From the NCBI GenBank assembly GCA_964552465.1, contig CAZKGR010000018.1, positions 1-64,000 of the forward strand: 64,000 nt of DNA, written 5' to 3'. Position 1 is the stretch's first letter. Every line of letters begins with the position of its first letter. Under the pieces are notes generated by a model. That model did no database searches. It saw only the letters and a program-made list of their open reading frames with translations, and was not told the DNA's origin. This DNA comes from BMS3BBIN04 sp964552465 (lineage in GTDB: Bacteria > Electryoneota > Electryoneia > Electryoneales > Electryoneaceae). Of this stretch, positions 26,610 through 36,066 are shown piece by piece. The translations under genes were made by a program, and so were the position numbers.

Positions 26610-27467
26610 TCATAACCGTTCGAGCAGCAACTCGACGAAGCGATCAGCATGATCAAGCATCGTCCAGTGACCAGCTCCTTCAACCACATGTGTTGCTAGT
26701 TGGTTACGTTCAAGAAAATCGAGTGTGATCTCGGGGATCGATTCAGTGCCATAGACATACAGCTTCGGCGCACGGATCTTCAAGTATTCGCCACCAGCTT
26801 CATTCTCGCCGCTGCCATCATCAGTACGGCTTTTCAGATCGACCATCTCGTGGCAATCCTTGAGAAATGCTTGCGGGTCGCACATGCGCAACGAATCCGG
26901 GTAGTGCTTCAGGTGCGGGTTTGCTTCAGCCCACAGACCCTCATAGCTGGTGCGCACGAACGCCGCGTACCATTCGGCAAAGTGACCACGATGGTCTGCT
27001 TTCACCGCCCGTGACGAGATGAACGCGTCCGCGCCGGTCAGGTTGCCTTCGATATTAATCAGGCCGAGCAGACGGACAGTTTCATGTGTCTTTTCTGCGC
27101 TCGGCTTGACTTCTTCCTGCTCAATCGCACGCACGAGATAAGTCGCGATCAGTCCGCCCAACGAGTGCCCGACCACGAGTAATGGCCCGCCGACTGTCTC
27201 CTCGATCAGAGCGTGCAGGTGCTGCACATGCTGCTGAATTTCGCCGCCCTTGCCCTTGTGCATCCGTGTACGACCATATCCGGGCAGATCTGGCGCGAGC
27301 AGGGTGAAGTCACCAAGACGATCATTAGCGAAGAACGGTTTCCAGCATAACGATGAGTCGCCGAGGCCGTGGATGAACAGGATGGTCGGTTGCGCGTAGT
27401 CGCCTTGCTGCGAGCGGACGCACAGTTCGATGTCGGGTGATGTGGCGATGTGGATCAGGTTTGACAT
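26610..27467 (-). CDS. Alpha/beta hydrolase
   Basis: 285 aa. The hydrolase fold is shown by the oxyanion segment FIHGLGDSS near 32, the DLPGYGRT turn, the nucleophile elbow GHSLGG near 112, and the catalytic histidine in EGAGHWTMLDHADRF near the end. The acid is probably the Glu or Asp in VYGTESIPEITLDF. No signal peptide is seen, so it is cytoplasmic. A lid region with several charged residues lies between. The substrate cannot be told from sequence; no pathway neighbours are present. Confidence 0.85.
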   Translation of the reverse strand: MSNLIHIATSPDIELCVRSQQGDYAQPTILFIHGLGDSSLCWKPFFANDRLGDFTLLAPDLPGYGRTRMHKGKGGEIQQHVQHLHALIEETVGGPLLVVGHSLGGLIATYLVRAIEQEEVKPSAEKTHETVRLLGLINIEGNLTGADAFISSRAVKADHRGHFAEWYAAFVRTSYEGLWAEANPHLKHYPDSLRMCDPQAFLKDCHEMVDLKSRTDDGSGENEAGGEYLKIRAPKLYVYGTESIPEITLDFLERNQLATHVVEGAGHWTMLDHADRFVELLLERL

Positions 27468-27562
27468 GAGTTATGAATCATGAGTTGTGAGCAATGAGCT
27501 GTAAGCTATGAGCAAAGATGTGGTTTGCCCCAACAGCTCGCAAGTCGGGCTCATTGAAGGTT

Positions 27563-27604
27563 TATCCCTGCGAACCGCATACGGACGCGGGTCACAGGGG
27601 CATA
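27563..27604. repeat. Variable-stem palindrome (e), imperfect
   Basis: Ends TATCCC and GGGGCATA match the family consensus. The stem CCCTGCGAACCGC against GCGGGTCACAGGG has mismatches, so it looks decayed. Confidence 0.5.
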
Positions 27605-27620
27605 TTTAGCGTTCGGTTAT

Positions 27621-27642
27621 CCGCGCTTGCTAGCAAGCACGG
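27621..27642. repeat. Variable-stem palindrome (f)
   Basis: CCG-C-GCTTGC-TA-GCAAGC-A-CGG; perfect except one C/A mismatch. Its GCTTGC/GCAAGC core resembles palindromes (c) and (d). Confidence 0.5.
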
Positions 27643-27655
27643 GCCTGTTATTTTT

Positions 27656-27697
27656 CTCCAGTCTCCAGTCTCCAGTCTCCAGTCTCCAGTCTCCAGT
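27656..27697. repeat. Heptamer tandem repeat, six copies
   Basis: CTCCAGT repeated six times exactly, nine bases beyond the comEC stop. Seven-base repeats of this kind (short tandemly repeated repetitive sequences) are known from other bacteria and expand or contract by slippage. Related AGTCCTGAG and CTGGAGACTGGAG spellings occur at 25815-25845 and 8508-8522. Confidence 0.9.
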
Positions 27698-27705
27698 CTG
27701 AGTTA

Positions 27706-30054
27706 CTACCACCACTGAGAGTGAGATATGGGAACGAGTTGCCCATCACGCAACTCAAACAACAGCGCCCCCTGCTGATCGGTACGCATGATCGTTGCAT
27801 CGGCTTCATCCGCACGGTCCAGGACTTCACGTGTCGGATGACCGTAAGGATTATTTCGACCGCAGGAAATCGCCAGATACTGCGGATTCAGGATCTGCAA
27901 CCATTCAGTCGACGTCGAGCTGCGGCTACCGTGATGACCAGCTACCAGCAGGTCGATCTCGGTGAACGAGAAGGAATCTAGCAGACCGAGCTCGACCTCA
28001 TTAGGCGCGTCACCGGGAAACACCCCGGACACAGAACCGGCATGCCATACCCAGACCAAAGATTGCTCGTTGTCGCTGAGGGCTGGATCAGCTTCAGCTG
28101 TAGCAGGATACAGGCACAGCAGTTTGCCCCACGGTCCGCTTACGGTCAACTGAGCACTTCCGATACGTACATCGGTACCCGATTCACGTAGCGCGTGAAT
28201 CGCAGCCGCGCCAGCCCGATCCCGAGCCGTCCCCGGTCCAACCAGCGCCGCCTTCACATTCACCTGCCGCACGAGTTCGGGGACCGCACCGCAATGGTCA
28301 GCGTCACCGTGTGAGATCAGCAGCAGGTCAAGATCACGTATCCCCAGCCGTCGCAATTGATCAACCGCCGCACTTGAGTATTCGGGTCCGGAATCAATCA
28401 AAACCGCCCGCTGCCCGGACCGGATCAAGACCGCATCTCCCTGCCCGACATCGATCACGGCCAGCTTGATCCGGTTGTCAGGCAACCACAAGGAACCAAA
28501 CACAACAATCACCAACGCCGCCACTCCAATAAGAACTGCGCCGGATGATGCTTGCCTGGCTATCCGCCTGGTTCCGAAGGCGACTACCAGCAGCACGATT
28601 CCCGCGATAATCCCGAACGACACCGGCATATGGTTCAGCGATGGTAAATTCACCGCTGCTGTGTCTGCCAGGCCAGCCGTCGCGCGTAGCAGGATATCCA
28701 TGGATTCGCCGAACACACTCGCCAGCCACGGCCACCATCCGACAAATACCATTACCCATCCCGCGGTCAACGCGAGTGTGACAGTCAGAAGCGCTGGTAA
28801 TGTTATCAGCGGACCGAGCAGCGGCAATCGTCCGAAATGCACTGCCAGCACGGGTGCGGTGAACAGCCATGCGTAAACTGAGACGACAAATGCGAGCATG
28901 ATCCGACGTGACCACAGGTGAATGAACCTGCGACGTTGGGTTGCATATTTCCTTTGCGGTGAACCGAGGTCGCGGAAATACTGCGCAGCGAAAACCGATC
29001 CAAATGTACCCGCGAAACTGAGTTGAAAGCCGACATCATACAGTCCTGTTGGACGTATGAACAGCATGATCAGGTATGCGAGCGCGAGGATGTGAAACGG
29101 GTCGCTGTTTCGTTGGATGGCGCGTCCGATCACCGCCACGCTGATGATGATCGCAGCACGAACCACCGGTGGATTGGCACCAGTCAACGGTACCAACACT
29201 ATCAATACAGGCAAGGCGAGCAGCGAAGTTATCCGTGGCCCGAATCCCAGCCATGACAACGCGCTGATCACAATCGCGATGATTAACGCAACATGCATTC
29301 CCGAAATCGCGAACAGGTGCATCAGGCCGGATAACGCCACTCGATCACGTAGCTCATCCTCCCAACGTGAACGGTCACCAATGAGCAGCGCCTGCGCCAA
29401 GGGTTGAGTTGTGGGGGAGAGGTAGCTGTGGATAGCGTGGTCAATTCCGATCCGCCATTCGCCAACAATTTGACGTGTCCACCCACCCCAAAATCGTTGG
29501 ACACCGAGCGGTTCAACATGACGAACCGAGCGCAGCATGGTGTGTACATCCCGGTTCGCCCAATAGCCGCGCCAGTCAATGTCGCCTGGATTACGTGGAC
29601 CAACAAAGGTTTCCATGCGCGCGATCATCCGCACGTATTCACCCGGTTGTAAACGCACACCCAGAGAATCGGATAGATACACAACTGCACCCGCATCTAG
29701 TTCGCCGCCACGTTCTCCTGCCCACCAGCGATGCATGCTGACCCGGTACCGCAGACGGTCATCATAGCGCTCTATCGGAATGCGCACCGTGCCTTCAACC
29801 CAGACCCGGCCTTCGGGAAGCGTGGGAGGTGGTTCAGGCACGCCGAGTAACCAGCCAAGACTCGCAAACGTTGCGAGCAAAAGCAGGATCTTAAATGTTG
29901 ATGGGGCTTTGAAGCGGAGAAAAATCCCCGTCAGCATCAGCAAACCGACGGGGACAAACAAGTATACACGTGATATTACTGCGTCCGGAGCGAGCAGCAA
30001 GCCGATGGTAAAAGCAATTGCTGCGAAGACTGTTCCACGCCCCGGCGGATTCAT
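27706..30054 (-). CDS. comEC: ComEC/Rec2 DNA uptake channel with metallo-beta-lactamase domain
   Basis: 782 aa, the normal size for full ComEC. It is the inner-membrane channel for single-stranded DNA in natural transformation. N-terminal helices are followed by the OB-like DUF4131 region (EGRVWVEGTVRIPIERYDD), then the Competence domain of many helices (LSGLMHLFAISGMHVALI, the family signature). The C-terminal part is a beta-lactamase-like domain (VIDVGQGDAVLI, then LLLISHGDADHCGAVPEL with HxDxDH, then VAGHHGSRSSTS). It comes directly after nfeD with one base between. Confidence 0.94.
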   Translation of the reverse strand: MNPPGRGTVFAAIAFTIGLLLAPDAVISRVYLFVPVGLLMLTGIFLRFKAPSTFKILLLLATFASLGWLLGVPEPPPTLPEGRVWVEGTVRIPIERYDDRLRYRVSMHRWWAGERGGELDAGAVVYLSDSLGVRLQPGEYVRMIARMETFVGPRNPGDIDWRGYWANRDVHTMLRSVRHVEPLGVQRFWGGWTRQIVGEWRIGIDHAIHSYLSPTTQPLAQALLIGDRSRWEDELRDRVALSGLMHLFAISGMHVALIIAIVISALSWLGFGPRITSLLALPVLIVLVPLTGANPPVVRAAIIISVAVIGRAIQRNSDPFHILALAYLIMLFIRPTGLYDVGFQLSFAGTFGSVFAAQYFRDLGSPQRKYATQRRRFIHLWSRRIMLAFVVSVYAWLFTAPVLAVHFGRLPLLGPLITLPALLTVTLALTAGWVMVFVGWWPWLASVFGESMDILLRATAGLADTAAVNLPSLNHMPVSFGIIAGIVLLVVAFGTRRIARQASSGAVLIGVAALVIVVFGSLWLPDNRIKLAVIDVGQGDAVLIRSGQRAVLIDSGPEYSSAAVDQLRRLGIRDLDLLLISHGDADHCGAVPELVRQVNVKAALVGPGTARDRAGAAAIHALRESGTDVRIGSAQLTVSGPWGKLLCLYPATAEADPALSDNEQSLVWVWHAGSVSGVFPGDAPNEVELGLLDSFSFTEIDLLVAGHHGSRSSTSTEWLQILNPQYLAISCGRNNPYGHPTREVLDRADEADATIMRTDQQGALLFELRDGQLVPISHSQWW

Positions 30055-30055
30055 C

Positions 30056-31432
30056 TCAGCTCACTCGTTTCACCTTTACTACAAGACGGGTGGCTTCAGT
30101 AACTACGATTTCATCACCCTCAGAAATCGTTTCGCCGCCAACTGCTTCCGCCTTCCAGTATTCGCCACCGATCTTTACTTTGCCCCGCGGATCGAGATTA
30201 TTGACTACCGTGCCGTGTTCGCCGACAAGGCCTTCATGACCGGTAGTCACCTTGTTCTTTTGCGCACGGAGCGCCATTGTCAAGGCGAATGTGAAGAACG
30301 CCACCGTGACAACTACCGTCGGGATAATCACACCCCACGATACCTGCATATCCGGCACATCCGTGTCAATCAGCAGTACTGATCCCATGATTAACGAGAC
30401 AGTCCCGCCAAAAGTGAGAAATCCAAAGCTGGTCACATACACCTCCAGCACAAACATGACAATCGCAAGCACGATCAGCAGCAAACCTGCCCAACTGATC
30501 GGAAGGGTTTGCAACGCAAAGAACGCGAGGATCAACGCGATCACACCGACCACACCGGGGATGATCGCCCCAGGATTGTAAAGTTCAAATATTAGACCGT
30601 AAAAGCCAATGAGCATCAGGATATACGCGAGATTTGGATTCGCGAGTGTGCTGAGGAAATCCTCACGCCAGGTCGCTTCAAACTCCTCGACGTGGGCATC
30701 CTTCGTGTCGAGAATCTGTTCATGAGTTCCGACCTCGACGATCATACCGTCCATCTGCTCGAGCAAATCGTCCACATCGTCCGCAATGAACTCGATGACA
30801 TTCAACTCGAGCGCTTTCGTCGCAGTGATCGAAGCTGCTTCAACCACCGCCTGCTCGGCCCAGTCGGCGTTACGGTTCCGTTTCTCCGCCATCGCACGGA
30901 CATTCGCGATCGCGTCATTGGTCACTTTACGGCGCATCGCCTCGGCATCCGACTGTGCGACTTCGCTCGTATCGGTAGTCGTCGGAGTGTCACCCATTCC
31001 GACTGGTGTTGCAGCGCCGATGTTGGTTGAGGGTGCCATTGCCGCAACATGCGCGGACATCGTGATGAATACCCCGGCAGAACCCGCGCGAGCACCATCC
31101 GGAGCCACATAAACCACAACCGGTACTGGACTGTTGAGAATCGTCTTGGTAATGTCGTGCGTCGATTCCAGCAGACCGCCAGGCGTGTCGAGTCGAATGA
31201 TCAATGCTTCCGCAACAGCATCGTCAGCACGCTCGATGGCACGTTCCAACCGCTGAGTAACTATCGAGTGAATCGCACCTTCGACAGTCATCAAGTGGAC
31301 AATCGCGCGACTGTCCTCACGATCAGCGACTTGAGCAGTATCGTTCTCAGTCGCAGTGCTGTCAGTCTGTGCAATGACGAAACCCGTTATCAGCAGGCAC
31401 GCAAACAACATTATGAATATCAGGCGTTTCAT
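30056..31432 (-). CDS. nfeD: NfeD-type membrane serine protease (ClpP-like)
   Basis: 458 aa, the long NfeD form. A signal peptide precedes a ClpP-class protease domain with the Ser-Lys dyad: Ser118 in GARAGSAGVFITMSAHVAAM and a Lys near 172 (MRRKVTNDA). About four membrane helices follow (LAYILMLIGFYGLIF, VVGVIALILAFFAL, AGLLLIVLAIVMF, VSLIMGSVLLI). A C-terminal OB-fold (GLVGEHGTVVNNLDPRGKVKIGGEYW) completes it. The family works with stomatin-like proteins in membrane quality control; no stomatin gene is adjacent here. The start overlaps the selA stop by four bases. Confidence 0.93.
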   Translation of the reverse strand: MKRLIFIMLFACLLITGFVIAQTDSTATENDTAQVADREDSRAIVHLMTVEGAIHSIVTQRLERAIERADDAVAEALIIRLDTPGGLLESTHDITKTILNSPVPVVVYVAPDGARAGSAGVFITMSAHVAAMAPSTNIGAATPVGMGDTPTTTDTSEVAQSDAEAMRRKVTNDAIANVRAMAEKRNRNADWAEQAVVEAASITATKALELNVIEFIADDVDDLLEQMDGMIVEVGTHEQILDTKDAHVEEFEATWREDFLSTLANPNLAYILMLIGFYGLIFELYNPGAIIPGVVGVIALILAFFALQTLPISWAGLLLIVLAIVMFVLEVYVTSFGFLTFGGTVSLIMGSVLLIDTDVPDMQVSWGVIIPTVVVTVAFFTFALTMALRAQKNKVTTGHEGLVGEHGTVVNNLDPRGKVKIGGEYWKAEAVGGETISEGDEIVVTEATRLVVKVKRVS

Positions 31433-32841
31433 GATTCAGCATCCTCCAGTCCCGCACTCAGCAACTTAATTACTTCGTCGCGAGATTCGATGGATAGAGT
31501 GCGGGCATCCAGATGAAACCCGCCATCTTTAAGATACCCGATCAATGGGACATCCGCGAGCCTTAAAGCGGTTTGTAACGTCTTCAAGCGACCCTGTGAA
31601 CCGGTGAACACTATCGCACAGCTTGGTAATTCTTCCTCAGGCAGACTACCTCCGCCGACGTAGGAGGTAGATGGTTGAATCGAGACATTTAGCTTGCAGG
31701 ATCTGGTAACTGGTGCTACGGAATCCAGTACCGGCTGCAGCCAGGATTCCAGATTTGCAACGGATTTGCCAAGCATCTCCCACACGGGGAGGTTCTGCTT
31801 GTGTGTACCGGTCAGATATTCGCGCAACGTAGCCGACAATGCCGCAAACGTCAGCTTGTCCGGACGCACGGCCCGCATTAATGGATGCTTGCGCATCTTC
31901 TCAATTGTAGTAGCTTTACCCACCGTTATTCCTGCCTGCGGCCCGCCAAGCAGCTTGTCACCACTGAGGGTGACCACATCAGCACCTGCGTCAACGCTAT
32001 CGCGGACAAGCGCTTCAGGTGGTAATCCGGCGAGAGCGCTAACGTCATCAAGCGCACCGCTACCCAAATCATCAACTACGGGCACACCATGCTCGGCACC
32101 AAGCGCCACCAGTTGATCGAGTGATGTATCCTCGGTGAATCCAATCACCCGGAAGTTCGACGGATGCACTCGCAGCAGTAAGCCTGTTTTTGATGAGATC
32201 GCTTCTGAGAAATCCGACAGGCGGGTGCGGTTTGTGGTGCCAACCTCGTGGAGTTTCGCACCCGACACCTTGCATATGTCCGGAATGCGGAAACTGCCGC
32301 CGATCTCGACAAGCTGGCCGCGGCTGACAATTACTTCTTTCCGTTTCGCAAGCGTGGTCAAGGCAAGCAGCACTGCGGAGGCGTTGTTATTGGTAACCAG
32401 TGCATCTTCTGCGCCAGTCAGAGCGAGCAACATCTCGCGGACCAAGTTGTGACGCGACCCGCGCCGACCCCGTTCGAGATCGTATTCCAGGGTGGAATAA
32501 CCGCTTGCTACCGCGTTCATTTCGACAATTGCAGCTTCGCTGAGCGGTGCACGACCGAGATTGGTGTGGATGATGACACCGGTGCCGTTTAGCACACGGC
32601 GGAGTGGCGAACGGAACCGCTTTTCGAGTTCATCATGAGCAATACGGGCGAGGTCAGAGGCGTCTGGAATGATGCTGTCCGCATCATCGAGAACCATTTG
32701 ACGAGTTTCGTCCAGCAGCTCACGGATTGTCTCTACCACGAGCGTTGAGTTACGCCATACCCCAAGTTCATCTCGATTCAATACAAGATCAACTTTTGGG
32801 AGGTGACGTAGTCGTTCGTTATGTGAAGAGTTATTAGTCAT
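31429..32841 (-). CDS. selA: L-seryl-tRNA(Sec) selenium transferase
   Basis: 470 aa. This PLP enzyme turns Ser-tRNA(Sec) into Sec-tRNA(Sec) using selenophosphate. The N-terminal RHLPKVDLVLN and HTNLGRAPLSEAA segments, TNNNASAVLL, and the PLP lysine 296 in TLSGDKLLGGPQAGI are all typical of SelA. It implies that this organism makes selenoproteins, but selB, selD and tRNA-Sec are not in the window. It lies 24 bases after the PEP-binding gene and overlaps nfeD, so it is co-transcribed with them. Confidence 0.95.
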   Translation of the reverse strand: MTNNSSHNERLRHLPKVDLVLNRDELGVWRNSTLVVETIRELLDETRQMVLDDADSIIPDASDLARIAHDELEKRFRSPLRRVLNGTGVIIHTNLGRAPLSEAAIVEMNAVASGYSTLEYDLERGRRGSRHNLVREMLLALTGAEDALVTNNNASAVLLALTTLAKRKEVIVSRGQLVEIGGSFRIPDICKVSGAKLHEVGTTNRTRLSDFSEAISSKTGLLLRVHPSNFRVIGFTEDTSLDQLVALGAEHGVPVVDDLGSGALDDVSALAGLPPEALVRDSVDAGADVVTLSGDKLLGGPQAGITVGKATTIEKMRKHPLMRAVRPDKLTFAALSATLREYLTGTHKQNLPVWEMLGKSVANLESWLQPVLDSVAPVTRSCKLNVSIQPSTSYVGGGSLPEEELPSCAIVFTGSQGRLKTLQTALRLADVPLIGYLKDGGFHLDARTLSIESRDEVIKLLSAGLEDAES

Positions 32842-32865
32842 GTAGTCGTAGCGATGAGTTGTGGT

Positions 32866-35800
32866 TCAACTCTGACCTTTTGTGCGACCGAACGGAATCT
32901 GCTTGGCGGCATCAGTGACAGCCCCGATCTTGACCGCATAGCTGCTACGGTTCTGGATATCTTCATCAGTCACAAAATGTACGTCGAGCAAGCCGTCTGT
33001 GCGGTATCCAGTGCGCAGATAGTTCATCTCAGCCAATGCAGCCGACCACCCCTCGAGCCATCTGAGCAGAGCTTTCCGATCCTTGGAATCCTCGGTTACA
33101 TGCAGCAGTAGGTCTATGTCGCTGCCCGCAGCAGCGGTGCCGTTTTTCGTACTGCCGAAGATGTAAAACGCCTTGATGCCAAACTCACCAGGTTCGAGAC
33201 GGCTGGCGATACGTTCCGACATCCGGTATCTCCAACGCCAATGGTCATCATCAACACTTGTGTCGACGGGAATCTCGTCTGTGTATTGAGCTGTCATTGC
33301 TTCAGGATCGAGTTCTTGCGTTGGAGTAGTGAAAACAGCCACCGCCTGCTCGAGATCAGCATTCATGAACACTTTCAATATTTTACCGCCAACCGAGTGT
33401 TGCACGTCAATCACACGAACTACCTTTTCCAGATCCTCAAACTCTGGTAGCATTTGAGAAAGGATGTTTGCGCTCTTGGTCAGGATACGTTCATTGAACG
33501 CATTGTTTGCTTCATCGGGATACAACGGGAGATAACGGATTGACGATTCGACCAGATCCTGGAAGAAATGGGTACCAAAAGACAGGTCGGGGACATAATT
33601 GCCCTTCTTGCGAGCGATCTCGATCAACATCGCTGTGTTGTTAATGTCGCTGTAGGTGATGCTCACGCCGAGCTTGATGTCACCACGACTGCCCCAACGT
33701 CCCGGCCCCATCAGAATGAACTGGCGTTTCGGAAGCAACTTGTTCAACGCTCCCACCGCTCGCGCTACTCGCAGCATTTTTTTCTTGTCTTCAAGATCGC
33801 CGTACGCCGATGGATCAACATATACGACATATTGAATGTCCGGCACCCAGCCGTTGGAAACGAATTTGCTCGCTGAGAAGAGGATCGCACTTTCAGGGAT
33901 GTCGGTTGGAATTGGCTGTGGCCGAGTGTATTCTCCGTGGCTTTGTGGGCGACATTGCAACAAGTAGAAAAACTTACCGTCATGTGCAAATTCAATGTCT
34001 ACCGGTACTTTGAATGACTCTTCAAGCGTGGTCATTACATTGCGCATGTGCTGCATGAACGGTGAATTGTGGATCAAGCCCTCAAACGTGACCGCGTATT
34101 CCTTCTCTGCGAAATCGAGATTGAAAAGGTTCGGCTGACGCATGTAATCCCCTTCAATCTCGGAAACGATTTCAGTGATCCGCGGGAATGCGTCTCCGTG
34201 CTCATGCAGAAAATCCTTGATTGCAACTGTGACAAATTCATTGCGGTCAAGATCAATTACATCCATGTTGCGGGGCGCGTAACGGACATTCTCTTCGACT
34301 GTTGCGTTAACGCGTAACGATGGTTGACCCGGAGTCGCGAGAATGCAATAATCGTCACTGAGTCGATCGACCGCACGTGTCCCCAAGCCCGGCACCAATC
34401 GGATCAATCCATCCTCACGTTTGATCCGGGGAGACCAACGAAACTCGTTGTTGCTGAATGCGACACCGGCAAACGCAGGCAGATAGTATTTACCTACCTG
34501 TGTACCTACCACCTCCTGGATCAGGATGCCCATCTCCTCATGGAAGTCGAGAAGACCACGCTCAGCCCGGTACTCAATCGGATCGCTGCCGAAGGTGGAT
34601 GAATACACCTCCGCAATCGCATCCATCAGTGCTTCCAGACGGTCATTCTTGCTGCCACGGTTGGCGAGGAACAAACTGGTGTATTTGCCGGAAAACGCAG
34701 AACCCAGCCGATCCTCCAGCAAACTGGAACTGCGGACGATGATCGGACTGTCGCCGAAATCGTCCAAAGCCATGGACAGACCGGGAATAATCTCCGGCGG
34801 TACATGCGAGACCTTGAACAGGTGCACAATGTGGGGATACTCCTGACGGGCCTGCTCGATGTCTTTGTACTTCTGTTCGGTGACTTCTTCGAGATTGTTG
34901 TGATGCAAGAAGCTATGCAGGCCATCCGAGGTGATATACCACGTTTTCGGCAGCTTAACCTCAGCGTACTCCGGGAATTCATCTATGGCACGTTGGATCA
35001 TTTTCCACGCGAGATACATTCCGGCACCTTTACCGCCGAGCTTGCCGTGGCTGTTTACCGGGTGAATTAACCTTGGAATCAACTGAATGAAATCCTTGAT
35101 CTCGACATAGTGTTTCGCAATCTGAATGAAGTCCAGCTGATCACTAAGGAATCGACGCGCCATCGCCACCTTTACACCTTTGCGCGTGGATTCTGGCAGT
35201 TCTATGGTGTCCAGCGACAGGTGATGAAAGCGACGGATAGCGTCCGAGATGTCGGTGAGGGTACTGTTAAGGTTGATCAACGTCCGCACGAGAAAACTAG
35301 CACGGTTTTCCTGAAGATATTTCTGCACTAGCTCGAATATTTCAAGGTCCGAGAGATTCTCTTCCGCGACCCGGAATATCTCATCGCTCAAGGCCAAAAT
35401 GTCGAATGTCTTTGACTGGTGAACAGGACGGTTTGGATCGTCATCAATCTCATTGCGACGGACACTCGATCCCAGAGTGGCCAGGATTTCGTCCGCTTCA
35501 ACAACGCCCTTCCAACACAGATGATTCATCATTTTTCGAGCAACTACAAGGAACAACTCCTGATCAGTTCGGCGTAACAGATCGACAACGACCTGCCACT
35601 CACCCTCGCGCTTTATCTCCTTGCGGGCAGAATCCCAATCTACAACAACTAATTTCAATTGCTTGTGTAGCAGGAAGTGACCGATACGTTCAGCGATAGT
35701 GTCGAGCAGCTTGATCTCTTCCTTGAGGAATGGTCCTTGATCTTCGTTAGGCATTTCACGCGTGTAGAATACCTCGATGTGGCCAAGTGTGCTGTCATGA

Positions 35801-36066
35801 ACTTCAATCGGCGCGCGCAACACCCAATTCGTTGGACGCATCCCATCAGGGCCGTAAACTTCACCGTCATACAAGATACGAGCGAAGCAATAGTCGGGGT
35901 ATTGCCAGCCGGGAGGGATAACCTGCGTGACACCCTGGAACACATCTTCGACATTCGAGTCGCTGTCGTTAAGAAGCTCCTCGATCTCGTATAGACAGCT
36001 CAACTCTTTCGCACGTTCCTGCAATGCTTCAATCAAGTGTTCTACTGATTTTGTTTTATCAGCCAT
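32866..36066 (-). CDS. GAF-like / PEP-binding ATP-grasp / nucleotidyltransferase multidomain protein
   Basis: 1066 aa, soluble. Residues ~1-140 look like a GAF-type sensor domain (KELSCLYEIEELLNDS, LLDTIAERIGHFLL). Residues ~340-720 hold the PEP/pyruvate-binding ATP-grasp fold (GKLGGKGAGMYLAWKM, then SPIIVRSSSLLEDRLGSAFSGKYTSLF, then VPGLGTRAVDRL, then LQCRPQ). Residues ~780-890 form a region shared with the neighbouring protein (MGPGRWGSRGDIKLGVSITY, DLSFGTHFFQDL). Residues ~985-1060 carry a MNT-type nucleotidyltransferase motif (FGSTKNGTAAAGSDIDLL). The phosphohistidine and PEP-utilising domains of PEP synthase are absent, so it is not that enzyme. It overlaps the upstream partner gene by eight bases. 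Confidence 0.75.
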   Translation of the reverse strand: MADKTKSVEHLIEALQERAKELSCLYEIEELLNDSDSNVEDVFQGVTQVIPPGWQYPDYCFARILYDGEVYGPDGMRPTNWVLRAPIEVHDSTLGHIEVFYTREMPNEDQGPFLKEEIKLLDTIAERIGHFLLHKQLKLVVVDWDSARKEIKREGEWQVVVDLLRRTDQELFLVVARKMMNHLCWKGVVEADEILATLGSSVRRNEIDDDPNRPVHQSKTFDILALSDEIFRVAEENLSDLEIFELVQKYLQENRASFLVRTLINLNSTLTDISDAIRRFHHLSLDTIELPESTRKGVKVAMARRFLSDQLDFIQIAKHYVEIKDFIQLIPRLIHPVNSHGKLGGKGAGMYLAWKMIQRAIDEFPEYAEVKLPKTWYITSDGLHSFLHHNNLEEVTEQKYKDIEQARQEYPHIVHLFKVSHVPPEIIPGLSMALDDFGDSPIIVRSSSLLEDRLGSAFSGKYTSLFLANRGSKNDRLEALMDAIAEVYSSTFGSDPIEYRAERGLLDFHEEMGILIQEVVGTQVGKYYLPAFAGVAFSNNEFRWSPRIKREDGLIRLVPGLGTRAVDRLSDDYCILATPGQPSLRVNATVEENVRYAPRNMDVIDLDRNEFVTVAIKDFLHEHGDAFPRITEIVSEIEGDYMRQPNLFNLDFAEKEYAVTFEGLIHNSPFMQHMRNVMTTLEESFKVPVDIEFAHDGKFFYLLQCRPQSHGEYTRPQPIPTDIPESAILFSASKFVSNGWVPDIQYVVYVDPSAYGDLEDKKKMLRVARAVGALNKLLPKRQFILMGPGRWGSRGDIKLGVSITYSDINNTAMLIEIARKKGNYVPDLSFGTHFFQDLVESSIRYLPLYPDEANNAFNERILTKSANILSQMLPEFEDLEKVVRVIDVQHSVGGKILKVFMNADLEQAVAVFTTPTQELDPEAMTAQYTDEIPVDTSVDDDHWRWRYRMSERIASRLEPGEFGIKAFYIFGSTKNGTAAAGSDIDLLLHVTEDSKDRKALLRWLEGWSAALAEMNYLRTGYRTDGLLDVHFVTDEDIQNRSSYAVKIGAVTDAAKQIPFGRTKGQS

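Larger units (their letters stand above)
27468..27705. other. Repeat-rich intergenic region
   Basis: About 240 bases with no gene. It holds, in order, imperfect direct repeats of TGAG(T/C)T(A/G)TGA type (27468-27515), an inverted relic of palindrome (d) at 27524-27554, palindromes (e) and (f), and a heptamer tandem repeat. It is the densest cluster of small repeats in the window. Confidence 0.6.

Noticed and set aside
27656..27697. CRISPR array
   Set aside because: Seven-base units with no spacers; a simple tandem repeat. No cas genes nearby.
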